A stretch of DNA of 64,000 nucleotides from positions 6,223-70,222 of the forward strand of contig KV423939.1 of NCBI GenBank assembly GCA_001632435.1, written 5' to 3'. A program made the position numbers and the translations under genes. The notes below the pieces were generated by a model, which saw only the letters and a list, made by a program, of their open reading frames with translations, ran no database searches and was not told where the DNA came from. Within the stretch, counting starts at the first letter, position 1. Each line of letters opens with the position of its first letter. Shown here in pieces: positions 47,486 to 58,486 of this stretch. Origin of the DNA: Calocera cornea HHB12733 (Eukaryota; Basidiomycota; Dacrymycetes; Dacrymycetales; Dacrymycetaceae).

Positions 47486-49798
47486 ATGGCCGCCTCCCTG
47501 TTATCCTCTGACTCCGACCCCGACTTCCCCTACCCCTCTTACCCCAGGAACCTGACCACCCCGCAGTTCATCCTCGACCTCCCAACCCACCCGCTGCGCC
47601 CATCGCGCCTCCCCTCCTCCCCTTGGTTCATCGACGACCCCACGGGCCGCTCCTACTCTCTGGAAGAAGTCCGCGCGCGCGTGGAGCGCCTCGCACGGGC
47701 TGTGAGGGACCGGTGGGCACTGAAGGCGGGGGATGTCGTTTGCTTGCATAGCGTCAACTGCCTCGGTAGGTCCTTTGTTTCTTCTGCAGGTGCAGGGTGG
47801 GCGAACGACTGACAGTCCCTCCCCGCTCTCCCCGGATCCAATAATTCAGACTACCCAATAGTAATCTGGGCCCTGCACCGAATCGGGTGCATCATCACCC
47901 CCGCGAACCCTGCGTACACAGTGGGGGAGCTGGCCTACCAGCTCAAGGAGACAGGGGCGAAGCTCATCTTCACTGGCGAAACCGGCTTGGACGTGGTGCT
48001 GAAGGCTGTGGAACAGGCAGGCTTGTTCGGAAGGGAGGGGGTCGCGCTGTTCTCCCCTCCGCCGCCTGAGCCGCAAGAGAACGGGGAAGGGTGCTTCCCT
48101 ACCCCCGGGACGCCTGAGCCCCAGCAAACCCCGCACGGCCCCTTCCCAACCGTGCAATCCCTGATCCTCGCTGGCCACCTCCTGCATCCAAACTACTGCG
48201 AGCCCTCAGGCCGGCACGTCGGCGACACAGTGGCCTTCCTTGGGTTCTCGAGCGGCACTACCGGGCTGCCGAAGGCCGTCGAGCTGCCCCATCGCGCGGT
48301 GATCGCGGTGGTGCTGCAGATGGCGAGGCATTATAAGGCGAATCAACCTGGCATGGGGGAGGCGGAAACGGAGGGGAGGTGGCTCAGACCCGATGATCGC
48401 GTTCTAGCTGGTGCGTCTGTCCCCTGCCGCTTCCTAGATGGGGTGGGGTGGTTGGGCGAGGCTGACGCAAACAAGTGGTCCCGTTCTACCACATCATGGG
48501 ACTCGTCGCTATCGTACGTGCACCTTCCGCCTTTCCAAGGTGAAGGACACAGCTGACTTTACCCCTTTACCGGGGCAACAGATGCACGCCCTTCTTTTCG
48601 CCGGTGCCGCTGTGGTGGTCGTGCCCGAGTTCCACCGAGAACAGTTCTTGGAGACGGTCGTGAAGCGGCGGATCACCCATCTCGCGTGCGCTTTGTCATT
48701 CCCCATGCTCCTTCCCAGGATCCGCGCTGACCGTGGAGCGTGGGGGAGGCAGAATCGTCCCGCCCATAGTAATGCTGCTCGTCAATGTCGGCCCCTCCCC
48801 ATCCCTTCCTGAAGCAAGCGTACTGACCAGCACTGTACCCCAGAGCCCGCTAACGAAGCAATACGACCTCTCGCGGCTGCACTGGGTCGTCATGGGCGCT
48901 GCCCCCCTCTCGTCATCCATGCTGGAGCAGTTCCGAGCGCTCCTCCCGCGGGCCAAGCTCGGCCTCGCGTACGGGCTGACGGAGACGTCCACCCTGGTCA
49001 GCCTGGTGCGTATTCCCTCACTGCGAGCTTCGGCTTCGCGGTTCCTCAAAGAGGTCGGCTGCTAATTTGACTTCAATTGCTCGATGGGGAGAGCAGTTCG
49101 ACATGCACCGCCCGCCCCTGCCCGGCTCATCCGGCGTCATCGCTCCCGACACAGAGGTGCGTATTGTCAAGCCCGACGGGTCCAGCGCCCCCCTGGGCGA
49201 GGCAGGCGAGATCTGGGCGCGCGGACCGCAGATGGCCCTGGGATACCTTAACAGCGAGGAGGCGACGAGGGAGACGTTCCTTCCCGGTGGGTGGGTGAGG
49301 ACGGGGGATGAGGGCTATCTGGGGCCCGACGGGAGCCTGTTTGTCGTTGATCGGCTGAAGGTGCGCTGCTGAGCTGGGGCACGAGCGCATGACGAAGTGG
49401 GACTGGGACTGAAAAGGCTCTAGGAAATGATCAAAGTCAAGGGGTTCCAGGTCGCCCCCGCCGAGCTAGAGGGTCATCTCCTGCTGCACCCCTATGTGCA
49501 AGACGTCGGCGTTATAGGCGTCCCCAACGAGTACAAGGGCGAGGTTCCCCTCGCCTTCGTCGTCCTGCACGAGCGCATCGCCAAGAGAGCCAGCTCGAGC
49601 GCAGACGAGGAAAATAACATCAAGCAAGAGTTGGGCAAGTGGGTGAGCGAGCAGAAGGTGGAGTACAAGCGGCTTGAGGGAGGGATCGAGTTTGTGGAGA
49701 CGATACCGAAGAACTCGAGTGGCAAGATTTTGCGCAGGATGTTGAGGAACCAGGCGAAGGAGGTCGTCAGGACGAGAGCTAAGACGGACAACGCGTAG
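47486..49798 (+). CDS. 4-coumarate-CoA-ligase-like acyl-CoA synthetase, copy D (no PTS1)
   Basis: Exons 47486-47765, 47850-48410, 48476-48513, 48582-48685, 48753-48786, 48844-49005, 49097-49360 and 49424-49798 give 605 residues. Exons 3-7 match A-C in length to the base. Motifs: SSGTTGLPKA, YHIMG, AYGLTETS, GEIWARGPQ, WVRTGDE, and KNSSGKIL (Pro to Ser in the C-terminal lysine motif). Unlike its paralogues it ends in TDNA, with no [SAC]-[KRH]-[LM] tripeptide, so it is predicted to be non-peroxisomal. Exon 3 is entered through an AAG acceptor. Core catalytic residues look intact, so I treat it as functional. Confidence 0.92.
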
Positions 49799-50265
49799 GC
49801 AAGGATCTAGCGCGTATCGGCGAAGTTGCATAGCACGCCATTGTACGAGTATTTAGGCGTCAAATATCGTAGTTGTGACCTTGTTGTGCTTTGGATACCG
49901 AGGAGCGATACTGCCGGTGCGAGAAGCAAGGACCCTATCGGCTTTCGGACCGCCCTCTGGGCATCATTATGCCGGGCCGACGATCACGCCCCGCCCAAGC
50001 AACCCCCGGCTCCCCGGCTCCCCGCACGCACCCCCGCTTCGGCCCTGGCGGCCCACCTCCAGCTGGCCCCTCTCCACTTGGAAGGTGTGTGTATGCATCG
50101 AGGGATGGCGTGCCACGGGGTGCAAGGGCGGGGTGTTGAATCGTGTCGTGTTCCCCCCCCCCGCTCCTCTCCTTGTGCCTTGTAGTTGGTGTGCTGTCCC
50201 TCTAGACGTCTCCTGCTGTCCTCGTAGGCGTCGTCGTGCGCAGAGCTACATCCTAAAGACCCACG
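49799..50265. other. Spacer between copies D and E
   Basis: About 470 bp between tandem + strand genes. C-rich around 50150-50165. No gene supported. Confidence 0.4.
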
Positions 50266-52328
50266 ATGCCCGACTTCCACCCGCACCACTCCGTCCCTTA
50301 CCCCTACCCGCGCGACATCACAATCCCCCAGTTCATCCTCGACAGCGACACGCACCCCCTCCGGCCCTCGCGGCTCGCCGGCTCCACCTGGCTCGTCGAC
50401 GACGTTACGGGGCGGGCCTTCGGGCTCGAGGAGATCCGCGAGCGAGTCGAGCGGCTCGCGAGGGCCATCCGGGAGGAGTGGGGCGTAAGGCCAGGGGACG
50501 TCGCCTGCTTGTATAGCGCGAATGATGTGGACTACCCCATTGTCATCTGGGCGCTGCATAGGCTCGGCGCGGTCGTCTCGTGCGTCTATCCTCCAGGCCA
50601 CCGCTGCCAGCTGACTAGTCCGCAGATGTGCCAACCCCTCGTACACGCACTCGGAGCTCGAGTACCAGCTCTCCGCGACCTCCTCCAAGTTACTCTTCAC
50701 CTCCTCCGCCTCCCTCCCCACGGCCCTGAAAGCAGCCTCAGTCGCGCACATCGCCCCCAGCAACATAGTCGTTCTCTCGCCCGTCCCTCCCGCGCGCACG
50801 CCGGGAGAGTGCTTCCCCACCTCCGCCCAGGCGGAGCAGGGCGAGTTCGCGACCGTCCAAGGGCTCGTGGACCGCGGTTGGGACCTGGCGAAGAACTACG
50901 CCGAGCCGCGCGGCCCGGACGTGGGAGACAGCATCGCCTTCCTCTCTTTCTCATCGGGGACCACCGGACTGCCCAAGGCCATCGCGATCGCACATAGGAA
51001 CTTGATTGCCAACGTCTTACAGGTCGCTATGCACGAGCGGTGTACGGAGCGCGGGCTGAGGGACGAGGACCGGTTCGCCCTACCGGGGGACGCGTGCATG
51101 GGCGTGCTCCCGATGTACCATATCTACGGGCTGGTGATGAATGTGAGTGCGCTGGGATCAGCTATGCGGCATGGCTGATGGGGTGATGGGGAAATAGCTG
51201 CACTTCGTGCTGTTCTGCGGGATGACCCTGGTCGTCTGCCCAAAGTTCAACTTCCAAGCGATGCTCGAGTCCATCGTGAGGCACCACATTACCCACCTGT
51301 ACATCGTGCCCCCGCAAGTGGTCATGCTCGTAAACGTACGCTTCCCCCCCCCCACCCAACCGTTACGGCATGTTTTGACTGACAAGTACGCGCGTAGAAC
51401 CCGATCACGAAACGGTACGACCTGGGCCATGTGCGGTTCGCTATGGTCGGCGCGGCGCCGCTCTCCCGCGAGGTGACCGAGAAGTTCAAGGCGATGTTCC
51501 CGCGCATGCGCATGGGCCAGGGGTACGGGATGACCGAGACGTGCACGATTGTGTCCAAGGTGCGTAGCCCGCCCGTTCTTACCTTGCGTCAGGGACGGAC
51601 GCTGATGTCGCGTATACGTGATGCATAGTTCCTCTTTCAGCAGGAATCGGTGAACGGTTCCGCCGGATTGCTCATCCCCGACACCGTAGCGCGGATCGTG
51701 AAGGAAGACGGGTCGATCGCAGACTACGGCGAGCCGGGCGAGCTTTGGGTCAAGGGCCCGCAGATGGCGCTGTGCTACGCGAACAACCAGAAGGCGACTG
51801 AGGAGACGTTCTTGCCCGAGGGGTGGGTAAGGACGGGCGACGAGGCGCTCATGACGAAGGAGGGCAACTTGTTTGTCGTTGACCGGTTGAAGGTACGCGC
51901 GTATCACGGCCGCTTGGGCTGGAATGCTGATAGTCGCGTAGGAAATCCTCAAGGTCAACGGATACCAGGTCGCGCCCGCGGAGCTGGAGGGACACCTCAT
52001 CGTCCACCCGTACGTGCAGGACGCGGGGGTAGTGGGCATCGCCGACGAGTACAAGGGCGAGGTCCCGCTCGGGTTCGTCGTGCTCGAGCCTTCCGTCGCC
52101 GCGCGGGTCCGGGCCAGCGCGGCCGAGGCCGGCCAAGTCACGGCGGAGCTCAAGAAGTGGGTCGCGGATCATAAGGTCAGGTATAAGCATTTGGAGGGAG
52201 GGGTAGAGTTCGTCGAGGCCGTGCCGAAGAACCCCAGTGGGAAGATATTGAGGAGGCTGCTGAGGGAGCAGGCGAAGGAGGTCGTTAGGTTGAGAGCGAA
52301 GTCGGGCAAAGCTCAGGCTAGGCTATAG
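50266..52328 (+). CDS. 4-coumarate-CoA-ligase-like acyl-CoA synthetase, copy E
   Basis: Exons 50266-50579, 50626-51142, 51198-51335, 51398-51559, 51629-51892 and 51942-52328 give 593 residues. Motifs: SSGTTGLPKA, YHIYG, GYGMTETC, GELWVKGPQ, WVRTGDE, KNPSGKIL; C-terminal ARL fits the PTS1 pattern. Three introns present in A-D are absent (their exons are fused: VDYPIV, MGVLPMYH and the 138-nt exon equal to 104 plus 34). A unique 46-nt intron (50580-50625) splits Ser from Cys in VVSCANPSY; this is required for frame. Most similar to copy A by motif. Probably peroxisomal acid activation, substrate unknown. Confidence 0.93.
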
Positions 52329-52791
52329 CCATAGATGACTGTAGATGTAGTAGAGGGAAGGAAACAGCAAGAGTCGCAGAGTTCAGCGGGAAAGGGCGCG
52401 TAAAGTCGATGTCGCACGGATGCCGACGAAGTACAAGCTTAACTTCACCGAAGCCGCGCTATACGTGAAGACCGTCCAGCGAGTCCACGACCAGTTCAGT
52501 TGGGTCACCCAAACAAGTGATTTATTGCGCTCTGGCCAAGCAGAATATGCGGCAGCTCTTTCAACCATTTTTTGCATTTTCTGATCGTAGTAATAGGCGC
52601 CCGCGTTTGGGGAAGCCGCGGGGTAGGCGCGCATGGGAACACGGTGTGGCTGCTGTACAGTACTTCAGGGTGCCCCCAAATTCTGCCTCCGTCTTCATTC
52701 CAGGTTTGGTTTCGTGCTGCTCGTCGTCGTCGCCTGCTCAAGCGGACCAGCGTCGTATTCCCTCTGCTCGTCTCCCTCCAATCTCTCGAAA
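52329..52791. other. Spacer and promoter of the RACK1 gene
   Basis: About 460 bp, holding a CTGTACAGTAC palindromic patch at 52653-52663, 130 bp before the RACK1 ATG, and a pyrimidine-rich leader (52720-52785) such as is common in highly expressed ribosomal genes. No TATA box seen. Confidence 0.4.
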
Positions 52792-53997
52792 ATGTCCGAG
52801 TCTCTGCGTTTCCTCGGGTCCCTCACCGGCCACAAGGGCTGGGTCACTGCCATCGCGACCTCGTCCGAGAACCCGGATATGATCGTCTCTGCCTCCAGGG
52901 GTGCGCACGACCAGCGACGACCTGTGGCGTCCCAACTAATACGATATTATAGACAAGACCATCATTGTCTGGCAGCTCACCCGCGAGCAGGATCAGTACG
53001 GCTACCCCAAGAAGATCTTGACAGGCCACAACCACTTCGTCTCGGACATCGTCGTCTCCTCCGACGGCCAGTTCGCCCTCTCCTCCTCCTGGGACCACAC
53101 CCTCCGTCTCTGGGACCTCAACACCGGCCTGACCACCCGGAGATTTGTCGGCCACACCGGCGACGTCCTGTCCGTTTCCTTCTCGGCCGACAACAGGCAG
53201 ATCGTCTCTGGCTCGCGGGACCGCACCATCAAGCTGTGGAACACGCTCGGAGAGTGCAAGTTCGACATCAAGGAGGAGGGTCACACTGAGTGGTGCGTGC
53301 GGGATACGCAGGCGGTTCTATCGTTGCTGACGTGGCCAACAGGGTTTCTTGCGTTCGCTTCTCGCCAAATGCCATGAACCCTGTCATCGTTTCGTGCGGT
53401 TGGGACAAGGTCGTCAAGGTGAGCAATCTGCACTCATCATCTAAATGATGTAATTCCTTGTATTTGCTACTTCAGAGGGCCACGGCTCTATGAGACTAAC
53501 TTTCCACCAAGATCTCTGATTCTTCGTTGTAATCTGCCGTTTTGAACTGATTACTGATCAACACTTTCGAATAGGTCTGGGAGCTTTCCAAGTGCAAGCT
53601 GAAGACCAACCACTACGGCCATACGGGCTACATCAACGCCGTCTCTGTCTCCCCCGATGGCTCTCTCGCTGCCTCCGGCGGCAAGGACGGCATTACCATG
53701 CTTTGGGACCTGAACGATGGCAAGCACCTGTACTCGCTCGAGGCCGGTGACATTGTCAACGCACTCGTGTTCTCCCCCAACCGCTACTGGCTCTGCGCGG
53801 CCACCGCCTCCTGCGTGAAGATCTTCGACCTCGAGAGCAAGTCAATCGTGGACGAGCTCAAGCCCGAGTTTGTCCAGGTCGGCAAGAACTCGCGCGATCC
53901 CGAGTGTGTCTCCCTCGCCTGGTCCGCGGACGGCCAGACACTGTTCGGTGGCTTCACCGACAACGCCATCCGCGCCTGGACCGTCGTTTCCTCATGA
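52792..53997 (+). CDS. RACK1/Cpc2/Asc1 ribosome-associated WD40 protein
   Basis: Exons 52792-52900, 52953-53292, 53343-53418 and 53575-53997 give 315 residues, the standard RACK1 length. Seven WD repeats are seen, among them [77 protein letters not shown] and [13 protein letters not shown]. The protein sits on the 40S ribosomal subunit head and scaffolds signalling and translation control (general amino acid control in fungi). The third intron is the longest (156 nt) and hosts a snoRNA (separate entry). Confidence 0.96.
53440..53525 (+). ncRNA. Box C/D snoRNA U24 (snR24) in RACK1 intron 3
   Basis: Within the 156-nt intron: box C ATGATGT at 53445-53451, a first guide-like element TATTTGCTAC at 53461-53470, a second element CCACCAAGATCT at 53504-53515 immediately before box D CTGA at 53516-53519. 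Both guide elements match the well-known U24 sequence (ATTTGCTAT and CCACCAAGATC). In yeast snR24 is encoded in the intron of ASC1, the RACK1 orthologue, so host and guest are both conserved. It would direct 2'-O-methylation of large-subunit rRNA. Exact ends are estimated; the terminal stem is not clearly resolved. Confidence 0.85.
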
Positions 53998-54848
53998 GCA
54001 GCCGAGGTGGGCGGGAGTGGTGCAGGAGACGTGTGGGTACATCTGGGTACTTGTGTTGACGCATGTATACACAAAAGCGGATATGGAATCTATGCCCTGT
54101 CCGCCATCACACTTGCTCGGGTATCCCCGAATACTTCACCAGCAACACGAATCGAATACTCGATGTGTAGTCATGGTGTAATGTGTGTGACCACCGGTCG
54201 TCTTCTAAGATGTCCATGGGCACACCATCCTCCAAGACGCGTGTAGTTGTGAGTGTGCTTCGTGTACACCAGTTAAAGTGACAGGCCACGACGTTTTATC
54301 TCCGCCAGTGGTGAAAGGAAGGAAGCATGAGGTGAAAGCGACTGATGAAAGGTCTAACAACGTATGATGGCTTTGGCAACCAAAGCCGCCCCAGACCGCT
54401 CTGTCTCCGCTAAAGTTCGGCCCTGGCTCTGAGCAGCTCAGGGACGGGAGCACAGCCAATCACGTCTGTATTGCGCTCGACGACGATGCCACTGCTCACG
54501 TACAGGACTGGCATTACGGATGGCTATACGAATCTCGGTGACTGGATGGGGTTGATCGGATCTCTCACGCTGGGTCTTTGCGTAGATGAGATGCCTAGCA
54601 GGGGGCAGCGCTGATCGCCAGAGTCCCGAAGGGCCACCGTCACTGCTCCCTGATTCGCGTGCCGCACCCTGTTGGATTGGCTGCTTACTTCGCCATGGCC
54701 TTGGACGGGTGCTCCTAACTAGCTGGAAATACAGACACTATGCCGTGATATAAAACTGGTGGGCCGCTGTGGCCCTCAACAGCATATTCGCCGGCAGACG
54801 CACACGACTTGTCCCGCCAGTGCCCGCACGACTGCGCATCTTCTCTGC
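53998..54848. other. Spacer after RACK1
   Basis: About 850 bp of mixed sequence with no supported gene; lower GC than coding parts. A TATA box for the next gene is near its end. Confidence 0.4.
54749..54755 (+). promoter_or_regulatory. TATA box of the single-exon unknown gene
   Basis: TATAAAA, 100 bp before the ATG at 54849. A perfect consensus match at a normal distance, and one of the few in this window. Confidence 0.6.
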
Positions 54849-55466
54849 ATGCCTCCCTTCCTCTCCGTACGACAGCTGGTAGAGCCCCACCTGCGCATAT
54901 GCTCCCCGATCCAAGCCGGAGGTGTCTATGCCGTGCTCATCGACAACGGCGACTGCACCTTCCGCTTCGGCATCTTCGTCTGCTCCGACAAGCCCGAGCT
55001 CACGGGCGACCTGCACCAAGCCATCCTCACCCACCCCCATCCCCGATACCCGATGTACAACGCCCTGAGCGAGAGCGAGCTCGGAGTCCACGACCTCACA
55101 CAACGAAGCGACATTGTATGCCTAATAGCGATCGGCCGAGTAGGGAAGGGCCGGACACGGGATCTCCAGCGTGTCCGGCGGACGATATACGACGCGCTGG
55201 GCGGCACGAGCGGCGTGCACCGGCAGGACCTGCGCGAGCCGTACAACCCCGAGCAGCGTGAGTTCTGGAAGAACGTGCAATGGTGGCGAACAGCGATGGA
55301 GGCGCTGAGGGCACAGGGGATCGTGATGTGCGAGAACCTGGCGATGTTCGAGGCGGAGGCGACGAAGCTGTTCTGCGAGTTCTGGTCCAACGCGCATAAC
55401 GGGGTGTGCATTACTGTGCTACTGTCGATTCACTGTCCGAATGTACCATGGACATACGGCTTATGA
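54849..55466 (+). CDS. Unknown protein, single exon
   Basis: One open frame of 205 residues from the ATG at 54849; the frame is open back to 54759 but that part overlaps the TATA region. It begins MPPFLSVRQLVEPHLRIC and has a beta-rich first half (GVYAVLIDNGDCTFRFGIFV) and a helical C-terminal part with a Cys-x-x-x-x-Met-Phe-Glu-Ala-Glu-Ala motif. The layout vaguely recalls DUF6914-like families of unknown function in mushrooms, but I am not certain. No signal peptide or membrane helix is seen. The TATA box supports transcription; no introns are required. Confidence 0.6.
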   Translation: MPPFLSVRQLVEPHLRICSPIQAGGVYAVLIDNGDCTFRFGIFVCSDKPELTGDLHQAILTHPHPRYPMYNALSESELGVHDLTQRSDIVCLIAIGRVGKGRTRDLQRVRRTIYDALGGTSGVHRQDLREPYNPEQREFWKNVQWWRTAMEALRAQGIVMCENLAMFEAEATKLFCEFWSNAHNGVCITVLLSIHCPNVPWTYGL

Positions 55467-55809
55467 CTCGTTGTTGGGACTCGCCTCTTAGATAACTGTA
55501 GCATATGTAGAACAACCCTCACATGTATTCTCGCTTAATCTCCGCTCGGAACTAATAGATGCCCACTTATCCAATGAAAAAAAAATCTCAATGGCACTAG
55601 GGTGAAAAGCAGGGTCAATGATAAAAATATTACTATCGATACAGAGATGCGGTACTATCGATACAGAATTGGCCAGGGGCTGCATATAGTTTTGATGCTC
55701 GTCAAACCAAGGGCCGGCCCAAGCAACATCGTCGATTAGTCGTTCAATCGCCCATCGCCCCCTTCCAACCGGGTGACGATGACGATGCGTGACAACAACG
55801 GCCTCGACC
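55467..55809. other. Spacer between unknown gene and transporter (convergent ends)
   Basis: Lower GC, with an ACTATCGATACAGA direct repeat (two copies, about 55631-55669). No gene supported. Confidence 0.4.
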
Positions 55810-57843
55810 TCACAGTCCGGAGAGCGCGTCGTGCTCGTAAAGAGGGGGAATGTCAGCAGGCTAAGCATGCTTGTCAGGAACAATGTCTCGAAGCGGGCTC
55901 CCGAAGCCAAAGCGAACTCACGCGCTGGAACAGGAGGTACTTCTTGATCCACCATCCGGTCTTCTTCACCTGGTACGCGGCATGCTTGCTCGTCGGCACG
56001 GAGAACACCAGGTCGAGCTCCTCGAGCGTGAGGCCCTTCGTCTCGGGCAACACGAGGAGGATGACGACCCAGCCGATGAAGCACCATGCTGCGTACCAGC
56101 CGAAGGCGCCCTGTGGCTTGAAGGCCGTGAGGAGGGTGGGGAAGGAGATGGAGAGGACAAAGTTGAAGCACCACGTCACGGCCGTCGCGTAGGACATGCC
56201 GACGTCGCGGATGTAGAGAGGGAAGGCCTCGGCCGAGTAGGTGAAGGGGACGGGCCCCTCGCCGGGCGAGTAGGCGACCTCGAACAGGTAGATGCCTACG
56301 GCGACCACGGCCGTCTGCGCGTTCAGGTCCGGGATCCAGAATGCGAAGCCGGTGATGAGGAGGCAGATGCCCATGATGGGGAAGGTGACGAGGAGGAGGT
56401 TGCGCCTGCCGAAGGTGTCGATCGTGAGCATGCCCGGGAGCGCGAAGATCCAGTTCACCAGCCCGGTCCCCATCGTCAGGAGGATCGCCTCGCTGCGCGT
56501 GCGGCCCGCGGCGACGAACACCTGGCTCGAGTAGTACGCGATGACGTTTACGCCGCAGAACTGCTGCATGAACATGACGAGGCCCGAGGCCATGGTCGCG
56601 CGGCGGTTGCGCGGGATGGTGAAGAGCTCGGCGAGGAGGTTGTGGCCGCGCTGCATCTCGGCCTCGGCCTCGAGCAGCGCGTTCATGTAGAAGAGGTCGC
56701 GCGCCGCCTGGAGCTCGGTGAACCGGAGCCGGCGCATGGACTCGTACGCCTTTGCGTGCCTGTTCTTGCTGACGAGCCAGCGCGGGCTCTCGGGCCCAAA
56801 GTAGATCATCGCGCACACAAAGATGGGCGCGACGACGGTGCTGCCGAGCATGAGCCGCCACGCCACGTCGGGCGTGATGTTGACAAAGATCACGCTGACA
56901 ATGTCGCCCAGGGCGATGCCGAACGCCGTCCACATCTGCCACTGCATGACGAGGGCACCGCGGATCGGCGCGGGGGCGCACTCGGCCGTGTACACGGGCG
57001 CGGTGCTCGACTTGGGCCCGATGCCGAGCCCGAGCAGGAGGCGCGCGGCGAACAGCTGCGGCCAGGAGTACGTGAACGCCTCCCAGATGGACGCCGCGCC
57101 GGCGATGAAGCACGAGATCCAGATCGTCCCCCTGCGGCCGAAGAAGCGGTTCAGCGGGTGGGTGAGCCAGCACGCGAGGATGAAGCAGCACAGGTACGGC
57201 GCGGAGTTGACCAGCCCCTGCAGCGTCGTGTGGTACGTGTCTGTGCCGGCGATGCCGAGGATGTCGTAGTAGAAGATCTGGGCGCCGTTCACGACCGCCT
57301 CATCCATGCCCTGGACGACGGCGGCGAGGGAAGAGATGAGCGCGACATAGTCTGCAATGCGTGCGTATGAGCAAGTGTGTCTGGGAGGGCAGACGGGACA
57401 TACACATCATCGCCGGCTGCCGCCACTTGTGCGTCGTCTCCTCCTCGAGCCGCCTGCGTTCCTCCTCCGTCAGGTCCTTGACAGTGTCAAAGTTGTGCGG
57501 CTGGGCCGCAAGCAGCGCGCCGCGCTTGAACATCTCCACTGCCAACACCCGCATCAGCCCCTCCGTTCACGCATCAAACACATCATCGAAGGCACGTACG
57601 ATGTTCCTCCATCCCATGCAGCACACAGTACTTCTCCGCCGAGTCGAGCAGCTCCGCCTGACTCAGGCCCTTGAGCGGGTTGTCGAGCTTCTGGCTGAGC
57701 TTCCGCATCTCCCCAGCCTCGGCGTCGTACCCGTACGCGCCGGCGCTGCCCTGGCGGAGGGTGCCGGACGTGTGGGAACCGGTCTCGGCGTCCTCGACGA
57801 ACTGGTCCGGGGTGCGCTTCTGCTGCTTCTCGGGATCGGTCAT
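55810..57843 (-). CDS. MFS sugar transporter
   Basis: Minus-strand exons 57843-57600, 57538-57404, 57351-55922 and 55860-55810 give 619 residues. Twelve hydrophobic segments are seen, with MFS sugar-porter signatures: NRFFGRRGTIWIS and ESPRWL in the first half, FGRRNLLLV and PETKGLTLEELD in the second. A long hydrophilic N-terminus (about 130 residues) precedes helix 1, as in several basidiomycete polyol or hexose porters. The last exon is 51 nt (PADIPPLYEHDALSGL then stop) and was found by matching the usual C-terminus; without it the frame would run on to a stop at 55874 with an atypical tail. Proton-coupled uptake of a sugar or polyol at the plasma membrane is expected. Confidence 0.88.
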
Positions 57844-58486
57844 CGTGGGCTGGTGTGCTGGTGGATTGTTCAGTGTGGTATGCAGCGGGGCGAGTCGTTG
57901 GTCGGGACCGTTTGCTCAATCGAGGGAATAGCGTAGAGAAGAGTCGGGGGACGAGTCTCGCCTCGGCGGCCCCACCTCACCCCTTATAGCTCCCATTCCC
58001 ACCTCGCAGCGAAGGAGGGATTACGGTTACCCCACTCGGCGGGCCCAGCGCATTACGCTCGTGTTGGGCGCAGAGAGTCGGACAGAAGCAGCCCATCGGC
58101 AGTTGTTGACGTCACGGCCCCTGCCCACCTCTCGCGGTGCATCCCGCGAAGCCGCGTCGGCGATACAGCTGCTGCCGGCAACGTCGCCTCCGGCTGCTCG
58201 GAGCTACGGAGATAGAGGCGGAGACGCGGAGTTGTGGCGGTGCTCTCTCCCGGCGGTGCGAGGCGTGCCAGGGCCCTGTCAGCGTGCAGGCTGCGTGCCG
58301 CTGCACCCGCACCCCGCACCCAGCGTTCCTGGCCACACACGCACACGCGACGACCACCGACCGTACTCGACCTGCGCGCCTGTTAGCACCAGCAGAGGGC
58401 GCTTTGATCCGCTTTGATATCTTATATCTGCCCGGCCAACGACTGGACGCTCTTGGTGGCCACTCGGGCACCCAACGCCGCCCGCC
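57844..58486. other. Divergent promoter region of transporter and WD40 genes
   Basis: 643 bp between two starts on opposite strands. The transporter side has a TATAAGG (separate entry). On the other side a TTTGATATCTTATATC patch occurs about 70-85 bp before the WD40 gene start. Confidence 0.4.
57982..57988 (-). promoter_or_regulatory. TATA box of the transporter gene
   Basis: TATAAGG on the minus strand, about 140 bp before the ATG at 57843. Presence fits an inducible gene. Confidence 0.5.

Noticed and set aside
34533..52328. Polyketide, NRPS or terpene biosynthetic cluster
   Set aside because: The ligases and dehydrogenase could suggest one, but there is no synthase, P450 or pathway transporter adjacent. 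Motifs and PTS1 ends fit acid activation in peroxisomes better.
55871..57370. 499-codon + strand open frame
   Set aside because: It is antisense to the MFS transporter, whose helices and signatures are clear on the minus strand. The frame is open only because of high GC and lacks any domain pattern.
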